Positions 35,913 to 44,194 of a stretch of 48,616 bases of DNA are shown piece after piece. Both the position numbers and the translations under genes were made by a program. The notes under the pieces were generated by a model. The model saw only the letters and a program-made list of their open reading frames with translations, did no database searches and was not told the DNA's origin. The stretch spans positions 1 through 48,616 of the forward strand of contig CALGTP010000434.1 of NCBI GenBank assembly GCA_937902105.1, given 5' to 3'. The stretch's first letter is position 1, and each line of letters begins with the position of its first letter. The stretch comes from an uncultured Actinomycetes bacterium (lineage in GTDB: Bacteria; Actinomycetota; Acidimicrobiia; Acidimicrobiales; Ilumatobacteraceae).

Positions 35913-36470
35913 GTGGCCCGAAAGAAATTGTCTCCGAAATACTTTGTCGGGTGTTTAGTCATTGTGTTGTCGGCTTGCGGAAGCGAGCAACCAGCTGTCA
36001 AAGACTCAAGTCTGCGGCTTGATCTCATTGAGCAGGCAATGGATGCCGTTGATGCAGCGGTCGGTGAAGATCAGGCTTATTTTGAAATCAATGTCACTGA
36101 CTCGGTCGTCAACCTTTTTCTTGCCACCGATCTTGATGGTCAACCAAATCCCGACGGATTGCCCGATGCCATGGTGCAATATGTTTTTACACCGCAAGAC
36201 GGTCTTGAGGATGTAGCTCTGCCACTGGCTGCTAATGGACCGACCTTCACGCGCTCCGCTGTTAATTTTTCAGTAGAAAAAGTACTATTGATAGTCGTCA
36301 GTGCATTGCCCAATTCAACGGCGAAAATGTTCGTCATTGCCGGAGTGGGCACGGCGTCGGGGTCCACGGGAGTTGCTGATTATCGAGTGCGTATGAACTC
36401 CTCGCAAGGCGGTGAAATGTCCGTGCTCGTGACGAAAGATGGTGAGATCATCGGTACGGATGCTTCTTAG
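35913..36470 (+). CDS. Putative lipoprotein of unknown function
   Basis: 185 residues, GTG start immediately after the rnj stop, with GGAGG 7 nt upstream. A type II signal peptide is visible: basic MARKKLSPK, hydrophobic YFVGCLVIVLSA and lipobox LSAC with Cys22 as lipidation site. The mature part of about 160 residues is acidic early on (LIEQAMDAVDAAVGEDQAYFEIN) and then looks mainly beta-strand, with no motif I recognise. Its position between rnj and ftsK suggests an envelope role, but nothing firm can be said. Homologues may be confined to related actinobacteria, which would need a search. Confidence 0.75.
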   Translation: MARKKLSPKYFVGCLVIVLSACGSEQPAVKDSSLRLDLIEQAMDAVDAAVGEDQAYFEINVTDSVVNLFLATDLDGQPNPDGLPDAMVQYVFTPQDGLEDVALPLAANGPTFTRSAVNFSVEKVLLIVVSALPNSTAKMFVIAGVGTASGSTGVADYRVRMNSSQGGEMSVLVTKDGEIIGTDAS

Positions 36471-36537
36471 CCGATTATTGCCATAAAAACAGTGTGCCTA
36501 ACTGGGGGTATGACCGAACGCATGCGCGCCCCATTGC

Positions 36538-36543
36538 TAGCGT
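36538..36543 (+). promoter_or_regulatory. Putative -10 box (TAGCGT) of ftsK
   Basis: TAGCGT ends 8 nt before the ATG at 36552, with no SD between. It is identical to the hexamer before ddl. It would favour 36552 over the in-frame upstream starts at 36492 (GTG) and 36510 (ATG), because those codons would lie upstream of the transcript. Confidence 0.4.
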
Positions 36544-36551
36544 TGGGGTTG

Positions 36552-38903
36552 ATGAGTGCGAAAAAACCAACGGCGAAGAAGACCCACTCGCGCTCCAATT
36601 CTGCTGGTCGTGGGGATCAAGCGGAGGCTTCGCAGACTGGCGAAGTTCGTCGGGCGATTAATGGTCGCGAAAGTGAGTTTGTGGCGATTGCGTTTATCGT
36701 CTTGGGCGTCATCGTTGGCTTAGCGGTCTATGCCCGACTCGCTGGTCCGGTTGGGCGCGGGGCGGACACGGCTCTTGGCTGTCTGCTGGGACTCGGTCGA
36801 TATTGCTTGCCATTGGTATTCGTTGCTATCGGCGTGGCGCAACTGCGTGGAGACGAAGCGCCCAATCGAGTGAAGTTGGCTCTTGGGTGGGGTGGAGTTG
36901 TGTTATCCGCTCTCGGAATTTTGCATGTTTTTAAGGGCCCAGATGCCTTCACAGGTGTGGATGCTCTTGGCGGCGCAGGGGGATGGTTGGGAGCGATACT
37001 CGGCCAGATCCTGCAAGTGACGATTGGTGATATTGCTGCGGTTCTGGTTTTGACAGCACTGGCTCTCGGTTGCAGTTTGTTGATTTCAAGTCTCAGTCTG
37101 AAAGATGCAGCCAGTGCTGTTGGCAGCTTTTTCTCCACGATTGTGAGTGGCGCTCGAGCAAGCGCACGATCGCTCACTGAGAGTCTCGGCACAATCTCTG
37201 AAGATGATGGAGAGGACGACGTTGGAGAGGATGACGTTGAAGCGGATGCCGATGAAGAAGAGACTGTGGGCGAATACGACGAACTAGAGGTCGAACCGCT
37301 TGATCATGAGGAGCCTGCAGTTGAGCAAGAACCAGAAGAGGTTTTTGTCCCACCTGTGAAGACGCCGCGACCTTCAGCCGAAGTAGACGTTCCTCACACT
37401 CAAGGGCAGTTCGACTCGCCAGCAATGAGTGCGCGTGAGTGGAAGTTGCCGCCACTTTCCTATTTGGCGCGCAGTAGTAAGCAAGCCATCGATCAAAGCG
37501 AAGTTAGTCAACGCGGTGAAGATCTTGAAGCAGCATTGTTGTCTCATGGTGTCAAGGTCACTCTTGTTGACCAAACCGTTGGTCCGACTGTGACTCGTTA
37601 TGAACTTGAACTCGGTCCCGGCGTCAAGGTGGCGCGTGTGACTTCATTGCAAAAAGATATTGCCTATGCAATGGCGGCTACCGATGTGCGGATCTTGGCG
37701 CCGATTCCCGGCAAGTCGGCGATCGGTATTGAGGTTCCAAATAAGACTCGTCAACTCGTGGCTTTAGGTGACCTCATGGCTTCGGCCGAATCAAAAGTGG
37801 CCAGTCATCCGCTTGACGTAGCGATCGGCAAAGATATTGCGGGCCGTTCTGTGTTCTTGAATTTGGCGACGACACCTCACCTATTAATTGCAGGAGCCAC
37901 GGGCGCAGGTAAGTCAAGCGGCATCAACTGCATCATCACTTCAATCTTGATGCGTTCAACACCCGATCAAGTCAAATTGATCTTGATAGACCCTAAACAA
38001 GTGGAGATGGGTCAATATGCGCGGCTCCCACATTTACTCACCCAGCCCGTGACGAATCCCAAGAAAGCCGCTAATGCCTTGCAATGGGCGGTGCGTGAAA
38101 TGGAGAAGCGTTACGACCTTCTCTTTGAGATGGGCTATCGCGACATCACTGGCTACAACGCAGCCTTTAACCGTGGTGAAATCAAGGCCGCCGCTGGGTC
38201 TGAACGCGAATATGAGCACATGCACTACATCGTGGTAGTGGTTGACGAGTTAAACGACCTGATGATGGTGGCTGCCCGCGATGTTGAAGAGAGCATCACG
38301 CGCATCGCGCAAAAAGCTCGAGCCGTTGGTATCCACTTAATTGTTGCGACGCAACGTCCTTCGGTCAACGTGATCACTGGAGTGATCAAAGCCAACGTTC
38401 CTGCCCGCGCCGCTTTTGCTGTGTCATCACAGATGGACAGTCGAGTGATTCTTGATCAGGTTGGTGCCGAAAAACTGGTCGGCAAGGGAGACATGCTGCT
38501 TTTGCCTGGTAACTCATCGGTGGCTCAACGTATTCAAGGTTGCTGGGTTGACGAAGAAGAAGTCCGCAAGGTCGTTGCCTTTTGGAGACAACAGGCCCCA
38601 ACGGTTCAATATGTGAGTGGTGTGGAAGGCGATGAACCGGCCGCAGGTAGCCCTGCTGGGCAAGCCATCACCGAGAGTTATGGAGACGTCGATAGTGATG
38701 AGGCATTACTCAAGCGAGCCCTGGAACTGGTCGTACGTAGCCAAACGGGCTCCACATCAATGCTTCAACGCAAACTAGGAGTGGGTTTTGCGCGCGCTGG
38801 TCGCCTGATTGATCTGCTGGAGCAACAAGGCATTGTCGGACCGAGTGTGGGCAGCAAGGCGCGCGAAGTCCTGATGACGGTTGAGGAGTTTGAGGCGCTC
38901 TAG
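36552..38903 (+). CDS. ftsK: DNA translocase FtsK/SpoIIIE
   Basis: 783 residues from the ATG at 36552; upstream in-frame starts would add 14 or 20. It pumps chromosomal DNA through the closing septum and helps dimer resolution. The basic Lys/Ser-rich N-terminus MSAKKPTAKKTHSRSNS leads to about four membrane helices (residues 40-190). A strongly acidic linker (about 215-260) precedes the motor domain, with Walker A LLIAGATGAGKSSGIN (about 445-460) and Walker B IVVVVDELNDLMM; the more usual form is DELADLMM. The C-terminal gamma winged helix (SMLQRKLGVGFARAGRLIDLLEQQGIVGP) reads KOPS sites. It starts the conserved ftsK-rimO-pgsA-cinA neighbourhood. Confidence 0.96.
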   Translation: MSAKKPTAKKTHSRSNSAGRGDQAEASQTGEVRRAINGRESEFVAIAFIVLGVIVGLAVYARLAGPVGRGADTALGCLLGLGRYCLPLVFVAIGVAQLRGDEAPNRVKLALGWGGVVLSALGILHVFKGPDAFTGVDALGGAGGWLGAILGQILQVTIGDIAAVLVLTALALGCSLLISSLSLKDAASAVGSFFSTIVSGARASARSLTESLGTISEDDGEDDVGEDDVEADADEEETVGEYDELEVEPLDHEEPAVEQEPEEVFVPPVKTPRPSAEVDVPHTQGQFDSPAMSAREWKLPPLSYLARSSKQAIDQSEVSQRGEDLEAALLSHGVKVTLVDQTVGPTVTRYELELGPGVKVARVTSLQKDIAYAMAATDVRILAPIPGKSAIGIEVPNKTRQLVALGDLMASAESKVASHPLDVAIGKDIAGRSVFLNLATTPHLLIAGATGAGKSSGINCIITSILMRSTPDQVKLILIDPKQVEMGQYARLPHLLTQPVTNPKKAANALQWAVREMEKRYDLLFEMGYRDITGYNAAFNRGEIKAAAGSEREYEHMHYIVVVVDELNDLMMVAARDVEESITRIAQKARAVGIHLIVATQRPSVNVITGVIKANVPARAAFAVSSQMDSRVILDQVGAEKLVGKGDMLLLPGNSSVAQRIQGCWVDEEEVRKVVAFWRQQAPTVQYVSGVEGDEPAAGSPAGQAITESYGDVDSDEALLKRALELVVRSQTGSTSMLQRKLGVGFARAGRLIDLLEQQGIVGPSVGSKAREVLMTVEEFEAL

Positions 38904-38985
38904 TCCTCGACATATCTTCTAAAAGTTCTGTGGATTAGTATCACCTGTTGGCGGGCCATGTGGTTTCGCTGAGGGGAGAAGTGTC

Positions 38986-39909
38986 GTGGAACTTATTGAA
39001 GTCACAAATGGTTTGAGGTTTCCAGAAGGTCCGATTGCGATGCGGGATGGCAGCGTTATTTTGGTGGAAATGTTTGGACCGCGCATCACGCGTGTCCGTC
39101 CTGACGGATCTAAAGAAACAATCGCTGAGATGACCGGTGGACCGAATGGTGCCGCTATTGGTCCCGATGGATTTCTCTACGTGTGTAATAACGGCGGTTG
39201 CTTTACAGAACTTGACTTTGGCGGACTGAGTTTTCCTGGCCCTTTTGATCAAGCAAATTACAGTGGTGGTCGCATCCAGCGCGTCGATATCTCAACTGGC
39301 GAAGTGACTGATCTGTATACCGAGTGCGACGGTCGAGCATTGCGCGCTCCCAACGATTTGGTTTTTGATACTTCCGGTGGTTTCTATTTCACCGATCACG
39401 GCATTCGTGACCTCACGGCGCGGACGGCGGACTTGACGGCCATCTACTATGCGTCTGTAGACGGTTCTTCAATTCGCGAAATTGATTTCCCAGTTGAAGG
39501 ACCGAACGGCATTGGTCTTTCTCCCGATGGAACGACGGCCTATTGGGCCGAGACACACACTGGTCGCGTCTTTCGTCGCAACATCACGGCGCCAGGCGTC
39601 TTGGCGCCAACTATGCCAGGAGATACGCAGGCTGTCTTGTACGGATTACCAGGTCTGCAATTGCTTGATTCGCTCGCTGTGGATGGGGCGGGGAATGTCT
39701 GCGTGGCCACCTTGGTCAATGGCGGCATTACTGTCATTTCCCCATCTGGCGAGTTGCTGGAGCATGTCGCCACAGGTGACCTATTGACGACAAATATTTG
39801 CTTCGCCGCCGATGGTAGCGATACTGCCTACATCACCCTGTCAGGTACTGGCCGACTCGTGAAGACCCAGTGGAAATACGGTGGTTTGAAGTTGGCCTAC
39901 TCGGCTTAA
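38986..39909 (+). CDS. SMP-30/gluconolactonase family protein
   Basis: 307 residues forming a six-bladed beta-propeller. Metal-binding residues of the family can be placed: Glu in LRFPEGPIA, Asn in RAPNDLVFD, Asn in GPNGIGLSPDG and Asp in LLDSLAVDG. Repeated blades include GPNGAAIGPDGFLYVCNNG and GGFYFTDHG. Such proteins hydrolyse sugar or other lactones with a divalent metal. The GTG start has a purine-rich GAGGGGAGAAG about 5 nt upstream. It interrupts the usual ftsK-rimO adjacency and has no obvious link to its neighbours. The 82 bp before it contain nothing I recognise apart from the SD. Confidence 0.88.
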   Translation: MELIEVTNGLRFPEGPIAMRDGSVILVEMFGPRITRVRPDGSKETIAEMTGGPNGAAIGPDGFLYVCNNGGCFTELDFGGLSFPGPFDQANYSGGRIQRVDISTGEVTDLYTECDGRALRAPNDLVFDTSGGFYFTDHGIRDLTARTADLTAIYYASVDGSSIREIDFPVEGPNGIGLSPDGTTAYWAETHTGRVFRRNITAPGVLAPTMPGDTQAVLYGLPGLQLLDSLAVDGAGNVCVATLVNGGITVISPSGELLEHVATGDLLTTNICFAADGSDTAYITLSGTGRLVKTQWKYGGLKLAYSA

Positions 39910-39932
39910 CGCTCTGCCGCGACCCCAGCAGG

Positions 39933-39938
39933 TAGCCT
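39933..39938 (+). promoter_or_regulatory. Putative -10 box (TAGCCT) of rimO
   Basis: TAGCCT ends 8 nt before the rimO GTG, with no SD. The same hexamer lies 9 nt before the ATG of the acyltransferase at 11686. Confidence 0.4.
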
Positions 39939-39946
39939 CATATGTC

Positions 39947-41227
39947 GTGACCAATCAAGTGCAGCACTTCTACGTTGAAACGCTTGGTTGTCCCAAGAAT
40001 CAGGTTGACTCCGACAAATTGATCGGTACCTTGCTTGCCGATGGCATGCTCCCCACCGATTCGGCGGGTGACGCTGACCTTGTTGTTGTCAATACATGTG
40101 CTTTTATTGATGAGGCGCGGCGGGAATCTATTGACACGATTTTGTCCCTTGATGGACAACGTAAGGAAACCTCTCGTTTGGTCGTGACCGGTTGTATGGC
40201 CGAACGGTACGGACAAGAACTTGCAGATGAACTTCCCGAAGTAGACCTTGTGGCAGGTTTCGGAGTTCCAGTTCATACACCTGCTGCAAAGAAATTGATT
40301 CCTGTGGGATCGGCGCCGATTCCTCTTTTAGATCTCTTAAATTTGCCTCGCCCAAAGTCGTTGTCGCCGTGGGCGTATGTGAAAATTGCTGAAGGTTGCG
40401 ATCGAAATTGTGGCTTTTGTGCGATTCCATCATTTCGTGGACCGCAACGCAGTCGTGACGTGTCATCAATTCTTGCCGAAGTCGAACAATTGCAAGCCCG
40501 CGAAATTGTCCTCGTCGCCCAAGACTTGGCTAGCTACGGCAAGGATCGTCCGACTGAACTTGGAGCAGGAAGCATTGTTTCTCTCGTGCGTGAAGTCTCC
40601 AAAATGGTTGAGCGGACACGTCTGTTGTATCTCTATCCCAGCGATTTAAGCGATGCCTTGATTGATGCCATCTGTGACACCGGAGTTCCTTATTTTGATC
40701 TCTCTCTGCAACATGTGAGTAAGCCATTGTTGCGCCGTATGCGTCGCTGGGGCGATGGTCAGCGTTTCCTCAACCGCATCAGTGATATTCGATCTCGTGA
40801 ACCTGATGCAGCCTTTCGCAGTAACTTCATTGTTGGCTATCCGGGTGAAACGGAAGAAGATCATGATCAGTTATTGAGTTTTGTTGAGCAAGCACAACTT
40901 GATTGGTGTGGCTTCTTTGCCTACTCGCCCGAAGATGGCACATATGCCGTTGACCTTGATGGTCAGGTCCCAGAAGGCCTGATGCGTGAACGTCTATTGG
41001 AACTGAGCGAAATGCAAGACAACATCACCGCACGTCGTCGCGATGATCTCATTGGTCGAACGCTCAATGTTCTTGTGGATGAACCTGGAGAGGCCCGTAG
41101 TCATCGTGAGGCCCCAGAGATTGACGGCATCATTGAAGTACCGCAGGATCTCGCGGTCGGTGAGTTTTACGATGTTGAGATCACTTCTGCCATGGGTCCT
41201 GATCTCATTGCCATCTCAGCAACCTGA
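39947..41227 (+). CDS. rimO: Ribosomal protein S12 methylthiotransferase RimO
   Basis: 426 residues. It adds a methylthio group to the conserved aspartate of ribosomal protein S12. The N-terminal UPF0004 domain has its three cluster cysteines in LGCPKNQVDSD, VNTCAFID and TGCMAERYG. The radical SAM motif is CDRNCGFCAIP (C-x3-C-x2-C). The C-terminal TRAM domain holds HREAPEIDG, which is typical of RimO rather than MiaB. GTG start, probably leaderless after TAGCCT. About 60 bp separate it from pgsA. Confidence 0.96.
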   Translation: MTNQVQHFYVETLGCPKNQVDSDKLIGTLLADGMLPTDSAGDADLVVVNTCAFIDEARRESIDTILSLDGQRKETSRLVVTGCMAERYGQELADELPEVDLVAGFGVPVHTPAAKKLIPVGSAPIPLLDLLNLPRPKSLSPWAYVKIAEGCDRNCGFCAIPSFRGPQRSRDVSSILAEVEQLQAREIVLVAQDLASYGKDRPTELGAGSIVSLVREVSKMVERTRLLYLYPSDLSDALIDAICDTGVPYFDLSLQHVSKPLLRRMRRWGDGQRFLNRISDIRSREPDAAFRSNFIVGYPGETEEDHDQLLSFVEQAQLDWCGFFAYSPEDGTYAVDLDGQVPEGLMRERLLELSEMQDNITARRRDDLIGRTLNVLVDEPGEARSHREAPEIDGIIEVPQDLAVGEFYDVEITSAMGPDLIAISAT

Positions 41228-41284
41228 TGTAACTAGGGTCGCGCAATCTAGGTCTGAGCATGGTCAATGTGGCAGGCTTAGAGC

Positions 41285-41851
41285 GTGCCAGTCGACCCCA
41301 ACGCCATAGCCACCTGGGCCAACGCAGTCACCGTTGGACGGATACTTGTTTCGCCTTTGATGTTTGTGGTGATCCCCGATTATCCAGGAGGTTCGTGGGT
41401 TGCCTTTGCCTTATGGTTCGTGCTCTGTTCAAGCGACGGCATTGATGGATATTTGGCTCGCCGGCATGGGGCAACTCGATCGGGAGCCTTTCTCGATCCA
41501 TTGGCTGACAAAGTTTTAGTCCTCGGCGCAATGTTCACCTTGGTGAGTCGCGATGTGTATTGGGTGGTGCCAGTTCTGGTTATCGCTATCCGTGAAGTTG
41601 CGATCAGTATGTATCGGGTACTAGCGGGAGCTAAAGGGATCAGCGTTCCTGCAAGCCGTTTAGCGAAGTTCAAAACTGTGGCGCAGCAGCTGAGTGTCGG
41701 TTTCGCCATCATTCCTCTCACAGCGGATGACGGGACATGGTTGTGGTTGTGGTTGTTATGGATCGCAGTGTTTCTGACGACTACTAGCGGTCTGCAATAT
41801 ATGTGGCGGGCCCAGCGTCTCAAGCGGGCCGCGCTGAATCCGGCAGGTTGA
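41285..41851 (+). CDS. pgsA: CDP-diacylglycerol--glycerol-3-phosphate 3-phosphatidyltransferase
   Basis: 188 residues, an integral membrane CDP-alcohol phosphatidyltransferase that makes phosphatidylglycerophosphate. The family motif D-G-x2-A-R-x8-G-x3-D-x3-D is present as DGYLARRHGATRSGAFLDPLADK. Four or five hydrophobic helices surround it. The GTG at 41285 is the first possible start, since an in-frame TAG lies just upstream. The order rimO-pgsA-cinA agrees with other actinobacteria and supports PgsA over other family members. cinA begins one base after its stop. Confidence 0.93.
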   Translation: MPVDPNAIATWANAVTVGRILVSPLMFVVIPDYPGGSWVAFALWFVLCSSDGIDGYLARRHGATRSGAFLDPLADKVLVLGAMFTLVSRDVYWVVPVLVIAIREVAISMYRVLAGAKGISVPASRLAKFKTVAQQLSVGFAIIPLTADDGTWLWLWLLWIAVFLTTTSGLQYMWRAQRLKRAALNPAG

Positions 41852-41852
41852 G

Positions 41853-43091
41853 GTGCGCTGTTCCGTCGTCGCCGTGGGAACCGAACTTCTTCTTGGGCAA
41901 ATCGTTGACACTAATTCTTCATGGATTGGCGAGCGCCTAGCTGCACATGGCATTAGTTCGTTACTGCAAGTCAAGGTCGGCGATAATCATCAACGCATCG
42001 TTGACGTGGTTCGAGCCGCTTTAGTTGAGACGGATGCTGTCATTATGTGTGGCGGACTAGGTCCCACGCATGATGATCTGACACGCGAGGCAATAGCCGA
42101 GGTCATGGGTGTTGAACTTGTATTGCATGAAGATATTGCTCAAGTCATCCGCGAGATGTTTGAAAGTCGCGGTCGCCGAATGGCTGACAACAATCTTCAG
42201 CAAGCCATGGTGCCAGTGGGTGCCACAGTCATTCATCAGACACGAGGTACAGCGCCAGGTTTGATATGTCCAGTGGGGGACAAAGTGATTTATGCCGTCC
42301 CTGGAGTTCCCCATGAGATGCAAGACATGATGGAGCGAGCCATCTTGCCCGATCTGCGCGCACGGGCCGGTGAGGCAGGAGTCATTGTCAGTCGCGTGAT
42401 TAGGACTTGGGGTGAAAGTGAAAGTGGCTTAAATGAGCGACTCAACCCAGTGATCAACGAATTGGAAAAACTCGGAAATCCCACCTTGGCTTTTTTGGCG
42501 AGTGGTTGGGAAGGAATCAAGGTTCGTCTCACTGCGCAACACACCGACGAGCAGCAAGCGCATGCGTTACTTGATCACTGGCAACTCAAGGTGCACGATC
42601 TTGTGGGCGAGGTGATCTTTGGCTTTGATGCCGAAACGATGGAGTCAGTGGTGCTGGATATTTTACGGAGCCGCGGCCTGACTTTGGGGCTGGCCGAGTC
42701 GGTCACTGGGGGATTGGTGTCGGGCAGGCTGTCTGCAGTTCCAGGAGCAAGTGACGTTCTGCGTGGATGCGTGGTCTCCTATGCCAGCGAAGTGAAGTAT
42801 GACCTTTTAGGGGTGCCTCGTGGGCCTGTGGTGACTGAGGCCGCGGCCATTGCGATGGCGCAGGGTGCATGTCGCGTATTGGGTTCTGATGTGGGACTCT
42901 CGCTGACTGGCGTGGCTGGTCCAACTGAGCAAGAAGGTCAGCCGGTTGGCACGGTCTGCGTGGGAATTGCCCTTTCAGGTGAACCAGCATTTGCCACCAC
43001 TCTGCGGATGCCGGGTCAAAGAGATCAAATGCGCCAGATGTCGGTGATTTCGGCTCTGGATTTGTTGAGAAGGCGTTTGCTGGCTGGCTAG
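41853..43091 (+). CDS. cinA: CinA-family protein (competence/damage-inducible; nicotinamide-nucleotide amidase)
   Basis: 412 residues, full-length two-domain CinA. The N-terminal MoaB/MogA-like domain (VVAVGTELLLGQIVDTNSSW, CGGLGPTHDDLTREA, YAVPGVPHEMQDMM) is the COG1058 pyrophosphatase-type domain. The C-terminal PncC domain (GLAESVTGGLVSGRLSAVPGASD, SLTGVAGPT, GTVCVGIA) deamidates nicotinamide mononucleotide to recycle NAD. The GTG start is one base after the pgsA stop, so translation is probably coupled. Any role in competence is not indicated here. Confidence 0.95.
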   Translation: MRCSVVAVGTELLLGQIVDTNSSWIGERLAAHGISSLLQVKVGDNHQRIVDVVRAALVETDAVIMCGGLGPTHDDLTREAIAEVMGVELVLHEDIAQVIREMFESRGRRMADNNLQQAMVPVGATVIHQTRGTAPGLICPVGDKVIYAVPGVPHEMQDMMERAILPDLRARAGEAGVIVSRVIRTWGESESGLNERLNPVINELEKLGNPTLAFLASGWEGIKVRLTAQHTDEQQAHALLDHWQLKVHDLVGEVIFGFDAETMESVVLDILRSRGLTLGLAESVTGGLVSGRLSAVPGASDVLRGCVVSYASEVKYDLLGVPRGPVVTEAAAIAMAQGACRVLGSDVGLSLTGVAGPTEQEGQPVGTVCVGIALSGEPAFATTLRMPGQRDQMRQMSVISALDLLRRRLLAG

Positions 43092-43141
43092 GCAAAGGTT
43101 GCGTCCCTCAGGGCGAGTGGGCTAGTAACCTTGAGAGGCTT

Positions 43142-43215
43142 GCCCTCGTAGCTCAGCTGGATAGAGCAATGGACTTCTAATCCATCGGTCGTACGTTCGA
43201 ATCGTGCCGAGGGCG
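43142..43215 (+). tRNA. tRNA-Arg (anticodon UCU)
   Basis: A full cloverleaf can be drawn. The acceptor stem GCCCTCG pairs with CGAGGGC, the D-stem is GCTC/GAGC, and the anticodon stem ATGGA/TCCAT closes the loop CTTCTAA with anticodon TCT. The T-arm GTACG-TTCGAAT-CGTGC has one T-G pair. The discriminator is G and CCA is not encoded. The anticodon reads AGA/AGG. A TAACCT box at 43126-43131 is a plausible -10 element. No strong terminator follows; AAATCAGTGATTT just downstream is a weak AT-rich inverted repeat. Confidence 0.96.
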
Positions 43216-43327
43216 CACATCAAAACGGGTTTGACCTGATGAAATCAGTGATTTTACTCGTAGACTTTGGCGACTGTTCCGGTGGTCATTCATCCCTAAA
43301 TGCCGGCGAATACTGAATGAGGTCTGC

Positions 43328-44137
43328 GTGAAGTTCAAGAAGGGTGACACCGTCATCTACCCTCAGCACGGAGCGTGCAAGGTGGAATCGATCAGCAAGC
43401 AAGACCCATTGAATACTGGCAAGGTCCAGGATTATTTGGTGCTGCGTACCGTCATTGGTGAAATGACGTTGCGAGTACCTATATCCAAAGTTGATGAGGT
43501 CGGCGTTCGTCCACCAGTGTCACCAGATGAACTTGAAGATCTTGTCGCAGTGTTAGCCAAGGCTGACCCACGCGTCCCCAGCAACTGGAGCCGCCGTTTC
43601 AAGAATCACCAAGAAAAACTCAAGAGTGGCGATGTGTATCAGGTGGCCGAAGTTGTTCGTAACTTGGCGGCGCGTAATCGTGACGCATCTTTGTCTGCTG
43701 CTGAGCGAACGATGTACGAGCGGGCGCGTGTCAATCTGATCTCTGAAATCGCTCCGGCGCTGAAGGTCACCACTGACGAAGCCGAGCAGTATCTTGACGA
43801 TGCACTCGCAAAAGGTGTCCTCAAGCCAGTCAAAGCTGTCAAGGCGGTTAAGGCGCTGGCCCCCAAAGTTGAAGTTGCACCGAAAGATGCTGACGACGAC
43901 ATGGACGACGATGACGATGACGACTTCATGGAAGAAGCCAAGCCAGTCAAGGCCGCTCCTGTGAAGAAGGCTGCCGCTGAGAAGAAGCCCGCCCTGGTGA
44001 AGGAAGAAGCCAAGCCAGTCAAGGCCGCCGCTGTGAAGAAGACTGCCGATCCCAAGGATGCCGCCCCTGTGAAGGCTGTTAAGGCTGCCCCAGCGAAGAA
44101 GGCAGTGGCAAAGAAGCCCGCAGCGAAGAAAAAGTAG
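43328..44137 (+). CDS. carD: CarD-family RNA polymerase regulator with long acidic/basic tail
   Basis: 269 residues; mycobacterial CarD has about 162. The N-terminal Tudor-like RNAP-binding domain (FKKGDTVIYPQHGACKVESI, residues 1-60) and the helical DNA-binding domain with Trp87 in PSNWSRRFKNH are intact; the equivalent Trp wedges open promoters in Mycobacterium. After residue 165 comes an unusual tail: KPVKAVKAVKA, an acidic block (187-203, almost all Asp), then about 65 residues of Lys/Ala/Pro repeats ending AKKPAAKKK, like histone H1. GTG start with a GAGG nearby. The upstream 112 bp hold a TAGACT (43261-43266) that could be a -10 element. Expected to stabilise open complexes at rRNA and other promoters; the tail may add nonspecific DNA or protein contacts. 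Confidence 0.93.
   Translation: MKFKKGDTVIYPQHGACKVESISKQDPLNTGKVQDYLVLRTVIGEMTLRVPISKVDEVGVRPPVSPDELEDLVAVLAKADPRVPSNWSRRFKNHQEKLKSGDVYQVAEVVRNLAARNRDASLSAAERTMYERARVNLISEIAPALKVTTDEAEQYLDDALAKGVLKPVKAVKAVKALAPKVEVAPKDADDDMDDDDDDDFMEEAKPVKAAPVKKAAAEKKPALVKEEAKPVKAAAVKKTADPKDAAPVKAVKAAPAKKAVAKKPAAKKK
43931..44028 (+). repeat. Internal direct repeat in the CarD tail
   Basis: A 26-nt unit beginning GAAGAAGCCAAGCCAGTCAA is present identically at 43931-43956 and 44003-44028, period 72 nt (24 codons). It encodes EEAKPVKAA in both copies. The tail probably grew by tandem duplication. Confidence 0.85.
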
Positions 44138-44181
44138 TTTTCCTCGGGAGTTCGCCCGTGTCACTTGTGCACAATCTTGGT

Positions 44182-44187
44182 TAGTGT
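44182..44187 (+). promoter_or_regulatory. Putative -10 box (TAGTGT) of the glutamine-synthetase-like gene
   Basis: TAGTGT ends 7 nt before the ATG at 44195; there is no SD. It supports this ATG over an upstream in-frame TTG at 44165. Confidence 0.45.
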
Positions 44188-44194
44188 GCGTGCA

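Noticed and set aside
43142-43215. tRNA-Arg as an integration site for a mobile element
   Set aside because: No integrase, no repeated tRNA 3' end and no change in gene type are seen on either side.
43236-43260. Rho-independent terminator after the tRNA
   Set aside because: The AAATCAGTGATTT repeat has a short AT-rich stem and no proper U-tract.
43850-44130. Lysine/aspartate-rich region of carD as a frameshift artefact
   Set aside because: The frame stays open, the 72-nt repeat keeps phase and the tail ends in a normal stop, so it is a real low-complexity extension.
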